Made by a program: the position numbers and the translations under genes. The notes under the pieces were generated by a model. It searched no databases. It was not told the DNA's origin and saw only the letters and a program-made list of their open reading frames with translations. A stretch of 64,000 bases of DNA from Paenibacillus sp. FSL R7-0273 (GTDB taxonomy: Bacteria; Bacillota; Bacilli; Paenibacillales; Paenibacillaceae): positions 1,809,501-1,873,500 of the forward strand of contig NZ_CP009283.1 in NCBI RefSeq assembly GCF_000758625.1, in the 5' to 3' direction. Below are positions 55,631 through 64,000 of the stretch, piece by piece; the first letter of the stretch is position 1, and the number at the start of each line of letters is the position of its first letter.

Positions 55631-56083
55631 TTGACAGGACTACTAGGCAATCATTTTGTTACGCAGATAGGCATTCTGGTGAATGATGTGGAGAAGGTGA
55701 GCGCGGCATATGCGGCATTTTTCGGGCTGGAGCAGCCGGAGATTATAGTGACGGATACAGCGGACGTTGCACAGACCCGGTATAACGGGGAAAAGACGGA
55801 GGCACGGGCGAAGCTGGCCTTTTTTGACATGGGGTCTGTACAGCTGGAGCTGATTGAGCCTGACCACCAGCCGAGCACCTGGCGCGACTATCTGAATGAG
55901 CACGGAGAAGGTCCGCATCATATCGCATTTGTGATTGAAGGGATGCAGGACAAGATCATGTTACTTGAAGGCAAAGGGTTTGCGCTGCAGCAGAAGGGTG
56001 AGTATACCGGCGGGCGTTATGCGTATATGGATACTTTTAAGGAATTGAAAGTGCTCGTAGAGTTGTTGGAGAACGATAATTAA
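55631..56083 (+). CDS. VOC (glyoxalase-like) family protein
   Basis: 150 residues from a TTG start with GGGAGG nine bases upstream. Two beta-alpha-beta-beta-beta units: GNHFVTQIGILVNDVEKVSAAYAAFFGLEQP, then FFDMGSVQLELIEPDHQPS and GPHHIAFVIEGMQDKIMLLEGKGF, YAYMDTFKELKVLVELLE. The fold and the PHHIAF and LELIE segments resemble methylmalonyl-CoA epimerases and other lactoylglutathione lyase relatives, which bind a metal through His and Glu. Substrate unknown. It is followed 54 bp later by an SDR gene, possibly cotranscribed. Confidence 0.82.
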   Translation: MTGLLGNHFVTQIGILVNDVEKVSAAYAAFFGLEQPEIIVTDTADVAQTRYNGEKTEARAKLAFFDMGSVQLELIEPDHQPSTWRDYLNEHGEGPHHIAFVIEGMQDKIMLLEGKGFALQQKGEYTGGRYAYMDTFKELKVLVELLENDN

Positions 56084-56137
56084 TAATGGTTAACCAATAA
56101 ACTATTCAATAAACTAACTAATAAGGAGGTACTATTG

Positions 56138-56839
56138 ATGAAGAATATTCTTATAACCGGCGCCGGCCGCGGACTGGGCCTCGACCTGACCGCAGAGGCG
56201 CTGGAGCGCGGATATTCAGTGATTGCGGGTGTACGCAACCCGGACGGGCAGGCTGAGGAATTGTCCAAGCTTGCGGCAGCACATGGGGATAAGCTGACGA
56301 TCGCGAAGCTGGATGTAACGGATGAAGCGGGAATCGCAGCACTGGCTGCTGAGCTTAAAGAGCAGGGCCGCACGCTTGGTGCTATCATCAACAACGCAGC
56401 TGTGCTGACCGCGCGCAACACGCCGGTTGAAGCGCTGGACCTGCAGGACATGCTGACTACTATGGACATCAACCTGTATGGTCCGATCCGTGTGGTCAAG
56501 CACTTCCTGCCGCTGCTTACGGAAGCAGAGCCGTCCATTATTAATATCTCGTCGGAAGCGGGCAGCATCACCAATGCATATCCCGGAGATTACCCGTACA
56601 GCATTTCCAAGACAGCGCTCACGATGTTCTCCCAGCAGCTGCATGTGTATCTGCAGGAACGCGGAGTCCATGTGCTCAGCGTCCACCCGGGCTGGATGCA
56701 TACCGATATGGGCGGAGAGCAGGCACCGACGGACCCGCGCCAAAGTGCGAAGGGAGTGCTTGATCTGATTGAGCAGCGTACAGCACCGGAAGGCCGGTTC
56801 ATGTTCGTGGACTATACCGGGAAGGACATGAAGATTTAA
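56138..56839 (+). CDS. short-chain dehydrogenase/reductase
   Basis: 233 residues from the ATG at 56138 (AAGGAGG upstream; a TTG directly before it is less likely). Rossmann cofactor motif TGAGRGLG, IINNAA, the catalytic serine region INISSEAGS and the YPYSISK catalytic Tyr-Lys pair. HPGWMHTDMGGEQAP near the end is typical of C-factor-like SDRs. It should use NAD(P)H to reduce a carbonyl; substrate unknown. Confidence 0.9.
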   Translation: MKNILITGAGRGLGLDLTAEALERGYSVIAGVRNPDGQAEELSKLAAAHGDKLTIAKLDVTDEAGIAALAAELKEQGRTLGAIINNAAVLTARNTPVEALDLQDMLTTMDINLYGPIRVVKHFLPLLTEAEPSIINISSEAGSITNAYPGDYPYSISKTALTMFSQQLHVYLQERGVHVLSVHPGWMHTDMGGEQAPTDPRQSAKGVLDLIEQRTAPEGRFMFVDYTGKDMKI

Positions 56840-56876
56840 GCATTCCCGAACAGCATGCTTCCTTTAACTATACTGC

Positions 56877-56913
56877 GGATAGGCACCGTTCATTTGGAGC
56901 CTGTCCGTTTTTT
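56877..56913 (+). terminator. terminator after the SDR gene
   Basis: GGATAGGCACC pairs with GGAGCCTGTCC (10 of 11 positions) across an 8-nt loop, then G and six T. Confidence 0.75.
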
Positions 56914-57001
56914 ATTTAGCTGCAGCAGTCCTCTGGAATTTCTTCGTTTCGGCTCAGTAACTTTTTTTACAGCGAGTAAGCCTTGCCCGCCAGCCTCCTC
57001 A

Positions 57002-58225
57002 TCACAGCGCTCCCCCCGTCTGAACCGGGCTTTTATCGGAATTGGACCGTCCGGAGCTTGGAACCACCATCAGCACAAAAGAAACAACGAGCAGCAGCAG
57101 GCAGCCCCAGTAAGCATGACGGTAGCCGAGCCACTGGGCGGCTGCTCCGCCAGCCAGACTGCCGAACAGCCGGCCTAGCGTAGTAGCATTGGTATACAGT
57201 GTGGATGCATAGCCGGGCAGATCCGGCAGCAGATCCTGGATGTAGCTGATGCCGATTGCAGAAATCACAGCGACGAATACAGCCAGCAGCACCTGTCCGG
57301 CGATAATCTGCCACAGGGCGCCTGAGAACAGGACCACCACATAATAGGCCGCGCCCAGCACGATTCCCCACAGCAGCAGCAGGCGGTTGGAATATTTGGC
57401 CGACAGAACGCCAAGCACCAGCATGAACGGAATCTCAAGCAATGCGCACACACTGGACACGGAAGCCACATTCTGCGTGCTGCCGCCCAGCGTATTGATG
57501 ATAAACAGCGAAATGTTCAGATTGTTCATCCAGTGGCCTGAATAGAGCAGGGTCATCACGAGAAAAGGGATAAGAACCCGGGCATCCTGATGCAGCTTCA
57601 GCGGCTGCTGCGGTTTGACCGGAGCGGCTGCTTTCACAGCCGGGCGTTTTGCGGTGCAGAGCATAAGCACGGCATTCAGCACAAAAATCAGCGAGGTGCC
57701 GGTAAAAATCCCCTGAAACCCGGAATGCTCCAGCAGAACCGCTCCGATCAGCGGGCCGGTAATGAAGCCCAGGGAGAACATGGAGCGGAGCGTTGAATTG
57801 GCAAAGGCGTGATCCGTGCTGCTGCTGGCATTCACTGCCTCACGTGCGCTGGCGAACAACTGCGGCATGGCGGGTGCGCCGATTGCTGTAAATACGGTCA
57901 TATAAATCAGCAGCAGATAAAACTCATGGATGAATAAATATCCCGAGAAAGCTATGGCATTAAAAAACATGGCCGTGACCATCAGTGTCTTGCGGTTCAT
58001 CCCGTGATCGGAGCGCTTGGCAATCAGTGAGCTGATCCAGACGCCGCTAATCAGTGTGACAGCCGTGAAGATGCCGAAGACACCTGCCGATACGCCTATC
58101 TCCGAAGTGAAATAAACAGCCAGAAACGGGGAGCTGATGGAAATACCCATTCCCTGCAGGATCATGCAGATCATAAACGGGGTGTAGCCTGGAATGCTGA
58201 AAAGCTGGCGGATACGGATTGACAT
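57002..58225 (-). CDS. MFS transporter, sugar efflux (SetA-like) type
   Basis: 407 residues, twelve predicted helices in two halves with a cytoplasmic linker (CTAKRPAVKAAAPVKPQQPLKLHQD). The start FSIPGYTPFMICMILQGMGISISSPFLAVYF and the loop GYASTLYTNATTLGRLFGSLAGG resemble the SET sugar-efflux group, which exports sugars or analogues by proton antiport. AAGGAG precedes the start. It is divergent from the GH3 gene, so it may help balance sugar phosphate or sugar stress, which is inference. Confidence 0.82.
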   Translation of the reverse strand: MSIRIRQLFSIPGYTPFMICMILQGMGISISSPFLAVYFTSEIGVSAGVFGIFTAVTLISGVWISSLIAKRSDHGMNRKTLMVTAMFFNAIAFSGYLFIHEFYLLLIYMTVFTAIGAPAMPQLFASAREAVNASSSTDHAFANSTLRSMFSLGFITGPLIGAVLLEHSGFQGIFTGTSLIFVLNAVLMLCTAKRPAVKAAAPVKPQQPLKLHQDARVLIPFLVMTLLYSGHWMNNLNISLFIINTLGGSTQNVASVSSVCALLEIPFMLVLGVLSAKYSNRLLLLWGIVLGAAYYVVVLFSGALWQIIAGQVLLAVFVAVISAIGISYIQDLLPDLPGYASTLYTNATTLGRLFGSLAGGAAAQWLGYRHAYWGCLLLLVVSFVLMVVPSSGRSNSDKSPVQTGGAL

Positions 58226-58354
58226 AGGGATGAAGGTCTCCTTTTGCGTTCATTGCAGTATTCGGTTTGATTTGTATTTATTATATTGAGTTTTTTATAC
58301 AGAAAGAAATGTCTAATTTTACAGTGATTTTTCCGTCAATTGTGCTGGTGTTTC

Positions 58355-58366
58355 TGAAAGCGTTTA
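58355..58366. promoter_or_regulatory. weak cre-like site upstream of the GH3 gene
   Basis: TGAAAGCGTTTA matches the core of the cre consensus, but the conserved C near the end is missing. It lies 58 bp before the GH3 start. Confidence 0.3.
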
Positions 58367-58424
58367 TATTTTATGATTAAATATGATGTAACCGTTATCA
58401 TATAGACCGAAGGAGTGACTGTGG

Positions 58425-61250
58425 ATGGAAACCGCGAAATATCCTTTTCAGCAGACCGGACTGCCGCTTAATGAACGTGTGCAGGATCTGCTGTCCAGAT
58501 TGACCTTGGATGAAAAAGTAAGCTTGATGCCGCAATATCAGGCGGAAATCGAGCGTTTGGGCGTTGGCGCCTATAAGCATGGTACGGAAGGGGCACACGG
58601 CATTTCCTGGCTGGGAAAAGCAACCTATTTTCCGCAGCCGGGCGGGCTGGCCTGCACATGGAATCCCGAGCTGCTGAAGCAGGTGGGTTCGGCGATCGGT
58701 GATGAGGCGAGAGCTTTTTACAAAAAAAATCCTGCAGTAAACGGCCTGACCCTCTGGGCACCTACTGTGGATATGGAGCGCGATCCGCGCTGGGGGCGGA
58801 CGGAGGAGGCTTACGGGGAAGATCCTGAGCTGACCGGTCAGCTGAGCACCGCGCTTGTACAGGGGATTCAGGGCGATCACCCGGTGTATTTGAAAGCGGT
58901 AGCAACGCTGAAGCATTTCATCGGCAACAACAATGAAATCAACCGCGGAGTGGATTCCTCGAGCATTGACCCGCGCAATCTGCGCGAGTACTATCTGGAA
59001 GCGTTCAAGCCTGCCTTCAAGGAAGGCGGCGCACAGTCGATGATGACAGCATACAATTCGCTTAACGGCGTACCGGTTATTTTGCACCCTTCCGTAATGG
59101 ATGTGGTTAAGGGTGAATGGGAAATGGACGGGTTCATTGTAAGCGATGCGGGGGATTTGTTCGGGATTGTAAAAGATCATAAGTATTACGAGTCGTTTGC
59201 CCGGTCGATGGCTGAATCGATCAAAAACGGGATCGACAGTGTAACCGAAGAGACTGAAGAGACCATTAAGGTGATTCATCAGGCGCTGGCCGAAGGCTTG
59301 CTGGCTGAAGAAGATCTGGACCGCGCGCTGTCCAACACCTTCCGTGTACGTTTCCGTCTTGGTGAATTCGATCCTGAAGAGGGCAATCCGTATGCGGCTA
59401 TAGACGATTCTGTCATTCTCAGCAAGGAGCACAGCGAGCTGGCACTGGAAGCGGCGAAGCAGTCCGTTGTACTGTTGAAAAATGAGAATGCCGCCCTTCC
59501 GCTGAACCCGCAGGAGCTGTCTAAGGTGGCACTGATCGGACCACTGGCGGATGAAGCCTTCAGAGACTGGTACTCCGGTACACTGGCCTATGGGGTTACC
59601 CCGCTGCAGGGTGTGACCAAAAAACTGGCCGGCAAGCAGGTGACCTTTGAAAGCGGGGATGACCGGATTATCCTGACCTCAGCAGACGGAGGCAAGGCGG
59701 TAGGCATGACCGGTGAAGACGGCAGACTGGCCGCATTGCATGATGCTCCGGAGCGCGGAGAGCTGTTCCGGCATACAGCCTGGGGCTGGACTGCCAATAC
59801 GCTTAAGGCGACCAGCCGCGGCCAGTATGTCACGCTGAATGATGCAGGAACGCTGACAGCTTCGGCAGATGAAATCTATGGCTGGTATGTGAAGGAATCG
59901 CTGGATTTGGTCGCCGAGGAAGACGGAACAGTAAGCCTGCGTACCTGGAACGGTAAGCCGGTTACAGTCTCTGCTGACGGAACACTCCGTTCTGTTGAAC
60001 AGGCTGCCGATGCTGAAGCCAAAGCCTACAGATTCCGCAAAAAGCTTGTCGTTAACGGTGTGGAAGCGGCTGTTGCCGCAGCGAAGGCTGCCGAGGTTGC
60101 GGTGGTGTTTGTCGGTAATCATCCGCTGCTGAACGGTAAGGAGGAGATTGACAGACCGGACATCGTGCTCCCGGAAGAGCAGGAGAATTTGGTAAAAGCG
60201 GTCTACGCCGCCAATCCGAATACAGTTGTAGTGATTGTCGGCAGCTACCCGATTACTTCTACCTGGATCGACGAGCATATTCCAGCCGTGCTGTACACCT
60301 CACACAGCGGACAAGAGCTGGGCAATGCGGTGGCAGAGGTACTGTTCGGCGGCTATAGCCCGTCGGGCAAGCTGAACATGACCTGGTTCCGGTCTGTAGA
60401 CCAGCTTCCTCCGCTGATGGACTACGATATTATCAAGGGCAAGAGAACCTATATGTACTTTGACGGTGAGCCGCTGTACCCGTTCGGCCATGGCCTGAGC
60501 TATGCACAGGTAGCTTATAAGCAGCTGGAGCTTGCCGCTGAAGAGCTGCAGCAGAACGATACAATTAATCTGAGCGTGAAGCTGGAGAACACTGGCGCAG
60601 TAGACGGCGATGAGGTCGTTCAGCTGTACGTGCAGTCATTGTCGACCCGGATCAGGCGTCCGCTCAAGCAGTTAAGAGATTTTGCGAAGATCAGCCTCGC
60701 GGCAGGCGAATCTAAGTCAGTCACATTCTCTCTGCCGGTATCGGAGCTGGCGTTCTGGGATGTAACCCGTGAGCAATACTGTGTGGAAGACGGGGAATAC
60801 AATATTCTGGTCGGCCGTTCCTCCGGTGACATCCAGCTGTCAGCAAGAATCAGAGTGCATGGCGACACTGTACCTGCCCGTAATCTGTATGCTACTGTAA
60901 AGGCAGAGAACTATGACGATTACGAAGCGGTCTACCTGGACGAGTGCAAGGCCGGCGGCGCTTCCATCCATCCGGTTCAGGACGGCGCATGGATTGCTTT
61001 CCATAATGCTGCGTTTCCTGATGGAGCAGCAGCGTTTGAAGCGCTGGTCTCCTCAAGCAGCGGCGGCAGCATCGAGGTCAGAACCGGCAGCCCGTCCGGT
61101 AAGCTGGCAGCTACGCTGCAGATCCCGGCAGGCGGACAGCAGGAATGGCACAGCCTGACGGCTGATGCCGTAGTGGATGCCGGAAAAGCAGATGTGTTCC
61201 TGGTCTTTACAGGTGAGGTACTGCTGAGCCGGTTCAGCTTTGCACAGTAA
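58425..61250 (+). CDS. glycoside hydrolase family 3 with inserted and C-terminal extra domains
   Basis: 941 residues, no signal peptide. GH3 barrel with the nucleophile motif GFIVSDAGD (Asp241) and KHFIGNNNEINRG. The second alpha/beta domain (QSVVLLKNENAALPL, VIVGSYPITSTW, HSGQELGNAVAEVLFG) is interrupted at about 415-545 by a beta-rich insert (YVTLNDAGTLTASADEIYGW, VSLRTWNGKPVTVSADGTL) that looks like a fascin/trefoil-type repeat. A fibronectin-like domain follows, and then a C-terminal jelly-roll (about 820-941: VKAENYDDYEAVYL, DGAWIAFHNAAFPDGAAAFEALVSSSSGGSIEVRTG) resembling CBM6. AAGGAGTG precedes the ATG. Probably a beta-glucosidase or beta-xylosidase on imported oligosaccharides. Confidence 0.9.
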   Translation: METAKYPFQQTGLPLNERVQDLLSRLTLDEKVSLMPQYQAEIERLGVGAYKHGTEGAHGISWLGKATYFPQPGGLACTWNPELLKQVGSAIGDEARAFYKKNPAVNGLTLWAPTVDMERDPRWGRTEEAYGEDPELTGQLSTALVQGIQGDHPVYLKAVATLKHFIGNNNEINRGVDSSSIDPRNLREYYLEAFKPAFKEGGAQSMMTAYNSLNGVPVILHPSVMDVVKGEWEMDGFIVSDAGDLFGIVKDHKYYESFARSMAESIKNGIDSVTEETEETIKVIHQALAEGLLAEEDLDRALSNTFRVRFRLGEFDPEEGNPYAAIDDSVILSKEHSELALEAAKQSVVLLKNENAALPLNPQELSKVALIGPLADEAFRDWYSGTLAYGVTPLQGVTKKLAGKQVTFESGDDRIILTSADGGKAVGMTGEDGRLAALHDAPERGELFRHTAWGWTANTLKATSRGQYVTLNDAGTLTASADEIYGWYVKESLDLVAEEDGTVSLRTWNGKPVTVSADGTLRSVEQAADAEAKAYRFRKKLVVNGVEAAVAAAKAAEVAVVFVGNHPLLNGKEEIDRPDIVLPEEQENLVKAVYAANPNTVVVIVGSYPITSTWIDEHIPAVLYTSHSGQELGNAVAEVLFGGYSPSGKLNMTWFRSVDQLPPLMDYDIIKGKRTYMYFDGEPLYPFGHGLSYAQVAYKQLELAAEELQQNDTINLSVKLENTGAVDGDEVVQLYVQSLSTRIRRPLKQLRDFAKISLAAGESKSVTFSLPVSELAFWDVTREQYCVEDGEYNILVGRSSGDIQLSARIRVHGDTVPARNLYATVKAENYDDYEAVYLDECKAGGASIHPVQDGAWIAFHNAAFPDGAAAFEALVSSSSGGSIEVRTGSPSGKLAATLQIPAGGQQEWHSLTADAVVDAGKADVFLVFTGEVLLSRFSFAQ

Positions 61251-61297
61251 TTTGCATCCCTATGCAGGTTGTGAAGCCTTACAGATTTAACACGTGG

Positions 61298-61321
61298 AGC
61301 CCCCGTTATGCGGGGCTTTTT
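61298..61321 (+). terminator. terminator after the GH3 gene
   Basis: AGCCCC and GGGGCT pair across a short loop, followed by five T. Confidence 0.85.
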
Positions 61322-61442
61322 GTGCTGGTCACAGCATCTATACAAGGTACAGATGCACTCCGTATATAACTGCTGCAGCACAAAAAAACGCAGGACCAGG
61401 TTTAAAGGTCATGCGTCATCGCTGATAAATTACCTTGAACAA

Positions 61443-61874
61443 TCAGTCCCCGCCACCACCGCCGCCGGAATCTCCGCCACCCCCAGAATCCCCGCCGCTA
61501 TGGCCTCCGCTGTCCCCGCCGCCGTGGCTGCTGTGGCTGCTGTCATGACTGCTGCCCCAGCTGCTTCCGCCATGGTGATGGTCATGATGATTGTGGTGAA
61601 GGTTAAGATGTTTGTTGTGGTGATTTTGATGGGTGTGACTGTTATGGAGCTGATTGTGGTGGTGTTGATGCTTGTTGGTACCGTCCGGATCATCGTCCTG
61701 GCGGTGAAGATCACTTGTCATCAGATTGGGGTCCGCTCCTGTATAAAAATAATTGCCGGATGAATCGCTGTTTTTGAAAGATCCGCCTCTCCTGCTCCCC
61801 GCTTTGTTCCCCTGTCCAGCAGCCAGAAAAAAGATAACAAAAAAAACAACTGCAAATATGATTATTATAGTCAA
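61443..61874 (-). CDS. small membrane protein with histidine-rich and glycine/serine-rich tail
   Basis: 143 residues from a TTG start with AAAGGAG ten bases upstream. One N-terminal helix (IIIIFAVVFFVIFFLAA), a short basic-polar region, then about 50 residues dense in His, Asn and Asp (HQHHHNQLHNSHTHQNHH, LHHNHHDHHHGG) and a final stretch of Gly-Ser-Asp-His repeats (SSHSSHGGGDSGGHSGGDSGG). The tail could bind transition metals; a similar style is found in some zinc or nickel chaperone regions. I do not recognise the family. It is isolated between the GH3 gene and an AraC regulator. The repeated codons also make an artefactual frame possible. Confidence 0.6.
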   Translation of the reverse strand: MTIIIIFAVVFFVIFFLAAGQGNKAGSRRGGSFKNSDSSGNYFYTGADPNLMTSDLHRQDDDPDGTNKHQHHHNQLHNSHTHQNHHNKHLNLHHNHHDHHHGGSSWGSSHDSSHSSHGGGDSGGHSGGDSGGGGDSGGGGGGD

Positions 61875-61967
61875 GCTGGTCCCGCTCCTTTTTTAGGAAA
61901 TGATAAAGAGGACTTCTATGGTGATCATAACATAATTTGCAAAATAGGGGTGTGATCATGTCTCCTG

Positions 61968-63248
61968 CTAATAAAGCTTCCCCGCATCCTTCCTGTATTG
62001 CCTTGGTGTCAGTCCCGTATATTTCTTGAACACCTTGGTGAAATAACTCTGATCGTTAAAATGCAGCCGGGTGGCAATATCCGACAGGGTGATGCCGGGC
62101 AGCTCCATCAATCGTTTGGCTTCCTCGATCCGTTCACGCTGAATGTAGTCGGTTACGGCGAGTCCGGTTTCTTTTTTGAACAGGTGGGAGAGATAGCTTG
62201 CGTTCATTCCGGCAATTTCCGCGAGCCTGCCCAGTGTAATTTCTTCGTACAAATGGTTAAAAATATAGTTCTGGCACAGCGCGGAGGTGCGGGACTGCTT
62301 CGATCTGCGGTTATCGCGGACAGAGTCGGCAAAATCGCACAGGGCGGCGGTCTGTGCCCGCTCCACCGCCGGAATACCGTTAAGCTCCTCGATGTGCTGA
62401 ATATGAAAATCGCTGAGCGTATAGGCGATCTCCCAGAACAGCCCGCCCTCGATGGCTGCCCGGGTTGCCAGGGTGATGGAGGAGATGGCCAGGTTTTTTT
62501 TGCTGCGCAGCCGGCTTTTTTTGGACAGCTGACCGAAGCTCTCCTCCGAAAAAGCTGCCTGGCTGCCCAGCAGACCCTCCTTATCGCCGCTGGAAATGTA
62601 ACGGAACATTTCGCGCTCCAGCATCGGGTCATGGTGCAGCCATTCATTTTCACGCCGGTAGGAGAGGTCAAGGTCAGGCCCGTCACCGGGGTGCTCTGTC
62701 TGCTGCTGAACAGGGGCGGCCAGCAGCAGGTCTGTAACGGACAGCTCCTCACCTGTAACAAGCGTGTGCAGCAAAAGCGCCGCATGGTACCATCTCATCC
62801 GGCTCAGCACAGGCAGGCTCCGGTAGTATTGAAGCCAGCTCTCCTGCAGGCTCGGAGGCAGCTTATAATCACGCATCAGGTCAGCTACGTTGTCTGCAGT
62901 AATTGGAGCAGATAGCACCGGCCCGATAATAACTGTACCGTCTGTGCCGGGCTCTCCTTCCGCCAGCCTGAGCAGAATGAACTGCTCCAGAAAGCCGGTC
63001 GTGTACAGGAGCGGGAGAGCAGAGACGTCATCGTCCCGGTCTGCTTGCTGACGTCCGGAGGCGTAGGCTGTAACCTCGTCCAGCAGGCTGCCGTTTCCCT
63101 GAAGCGGTGCCCGGCATTCAAAGGAGGCAGGCAGTCCTAGCCGGACACTGCCGCCGGTATCCAGCCAGAATACCGGAACGCGGTAGGCCTCATAGATTAG
63201 CTTGCAGATATAGGGGATACGTACAGTAGCGTTGGCAGCTTCAAGCAT
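61968..63248 (-). CDS. AraC-family transcriptional regulator
   Basis: 426 residues. The ATG at 63248 is preceded by AAAAGGAGTGAGTTT; the TTG seven codons earlier lies within that ribosome site region. The N-terminal 300 residues are a cytoplasmic sensor-like region of unclear family (no membrane helix). The C-terminal AraC double HTH is clear (ITLGRLAEIAGMNASYLSHLFKKETG, TLSDIATRLHFNDQSYFTKVFKKYTGLTPRQYR). It is divergent from a GH3 gene across about 116 bp, the likely target. Confidence 0.88.
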   Translation of the reverse strand: MLEAANATVRIPYICKLIYEAYRVPVFWLDTGGSVRLGLPASFECRAPLQGNGSLLDEVTAYASGRQQADRDDDVSALPLLYTTGFLEQFILLRLAEGEPGTDGTVIIGPVLSAPITADNVADLMRDYKLPPSLQESWLQYYRSLPVLSRMRWYHAALLLHTLVTGEELSVTDLLLAAPVQQQTEHPGDGPDLDLSYRRENEWLHHDPMLEREMFRYISSGDKEGLLGSQAAFSEESFGQLSKKSRLRSKKNLAISSITLATRAAIEGGLFWEIAYTLSDFHIQHIEELNGIPAVERAQTAALCDFADSVRDNRRSKQSRTSALCQNYIFNHLYEEITLGRLAEIAGMNASYLSHLFKKETGLAVTDYIQRERIEEAKRLMELPGITLSDIATRLHFNDQSYFTKVFKKYTGLTPRQYRKDAGKLY

Positions 63249-63364
63249 AAACTCACTCCTTTTGTCCAATTAAAATACCAAAAAACCAATGAAAGTGCCA
63301 TAAAAACATGCTGAACTTCGTTAGAATGATAAAAAAGAAAACGCATTCTTAGGAGGCTGACTCA

Positions 63365-64000
63365 GTGACAAAGACGAAGACTACAACCGGTATCCGCGAG
63401 CTGATCGCACAAATGACGCTGGAAGAAAAGGCCGGGCTCTGCTCGGGTCTGGATTTCTGGAATACAAAGGGCATTGAACGGCTGGGTATTCCCTCTGTTA
63501 TGGTGACGGACGGGCCGCATGGCTTGCGGAAGCAGCAGGGAGAAGCGGATCACGTGGGCCTGCACGACAGTGTGCCGGCAACCTGTTTTCCTTCCGCGGC
63601 CGGATTGGCCTCTACCTGGGACCGTGATTTGATCTCGCAGGTTGGTGAAGCGCTCGGCGCAGAGTGCCAGGCGGAGAATGTAGCTGTGCTGCTCGGCCCG
63701 GGCAACAATATCAAGCGTTCGCCGCTGAACGGGCGGAATTTTGAATATTTTTCCGAAGATCCGTTTTTGGCCTCAGAGCTGGCTGCAAGCCATGTAAAGG
63801 GAGTGCAGAGCCAGGGCGTCGGGACATCGCTTAAGCATTTTGCCGCCAACAACCAGGAGCACCGCAGAATGTCGGTCGATGCAGTCATTGATGAACGGAC
63901 ACTGCGGGAAATCTATCTGGCCAGCTTCGAGGGAACCGTGAAGCAGAGCCAGCCCTGGAGCGTAATGTGCTCCTACAACCGGGTGAACGGTGAGTTTGCA
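63365..64000 (+). CDS. glycoside hydrolase family 3 (beta-glucosidase), 5' part
   Basis: Open from a GTG start (AGGAGG eight bases upstream) to the window end: 212 codons without a stop. The start [23 protein letters not shown], then [57 protein letters not shown] and [12 protein letters not shown] are the standard order of GH3 beta-glucosidases of the BglB group. The catalytic Asp would lie beyond the window. It is not closely like the other GH3 protein here. It is divergent from the AraC regulator. Confidence 0.93.
   Translation, partial: MTKTKTTTGIRELIAQMTLEEKAGLCSGLDFWNTKGIERLGIPSVMVTDGPHGLRKQQGEADHVGLHDSVPATCFPSAAGLASTWDRDLISQVGEALGAECQAENVAVLLGPGNNIKRSPLNGRNFEYFSEDPFLASELAASHVKGVQSQGVGTSLKHFAANNQEHRRMSVDAVIDERTLREIYLASFEGTVKQSQPWSVMCSYNRVNGEFA

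Overview
The window looks like a chromosomal segment of a Paenibacillus-type Firmicute: moderately GC-rich, strong AGGAGG ribosome binding sites, many TTG and GTG starts, and lipoprotein-type solute-binding proteins. It also shows the densely repeated pattern of YesM/YesN two-component systems, membrane-bound AraC regulators, carbohydrate ABC transporters and intracellular glycoside hydrolases that is typical of that group. The taxonomic call is inference from style; there is no rRNA or housekeeping marker here.

Layout: (1) 1-3600 holds the end of a Dpp/Opp-like ABC operon: two permeases, the second with a long extra N-terminal membrane region, and a family-5 binding protein whose two lobes appear in circularly permuted order. 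(2) 4161-9441 holds a GH43 glycosidase divergent from an ArsR-like regulator, a DNA alkylation repair protein and an NSS-family symporter. (3) 9638-16290 is a YesM-YesN-SBP-permease-permease sugar operon; it converges with a second operon on the minus strand (22574-16381) made of a membrane AraC regulator, an SBP and two permeases. (4) 22686-25192 is an AraC regulator divergent from a GH31 enzyme; a stress-type flavin-binding protein, a chemotaxis receptor, and a LacI regulator with a GH36 alpha-galactosidase follow. (5) 31338-39634 is another YesM/YesN pair and its SBP-permease-permease operon, separated by a 51-bp tandem repeat array that an IS3-family element has split. (6) 42987-54472 is a large polysaccharide-use operon: secreted GH5, two permeases, SBP, membrane AraC regulator, GH94 phosphorylase, and a GH2 beta-glucuronidase with an apparent single-base frameshift. 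(7) 55631-64000 holds a VOC protein, an SDR, an MFS exporter, two GH3 enzymes (the second cut by the window end), a histidine-rich membrane protein and an AraC regulator.

The most unusual object is a repeated module present twice (about 40028-41551 and 54526-55555). Each copy has a sigma-A promoter, a short leader with a strong terminator-like hairpin, a 226-aa predicted PD-(D/E)XK nuclease fused to a C-terminal winged-helix-like region, and then, 16 to 42 bp after the stop codon, a tandem array of hairpin-forming units of exactly 51 bp. The two arrays differ in sequence but share the period. By hand alignment the nuclease part is about 79% identical between copies and the C-terminal part only about 50%. 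A third 51-bp array without a nuclease lies at 34423-36327. It consists of exactly ten units once an IS3 element with a 4-bp target duplication is removed. This resembles a nuclease-associated repeat family, possibly comparable in logic to REP/RAYT systems; function is unproven.

Intergenic regions carry two further palindromic repeat types (a nested inverted repeat at 3821-4003, and an AATTAGGTG-type hairpin family at 6764-6963 and 46119-46309) and a hexanucleotide tract at about 39780-39990. No tRNA, rRNA or CRISPR array was seen.
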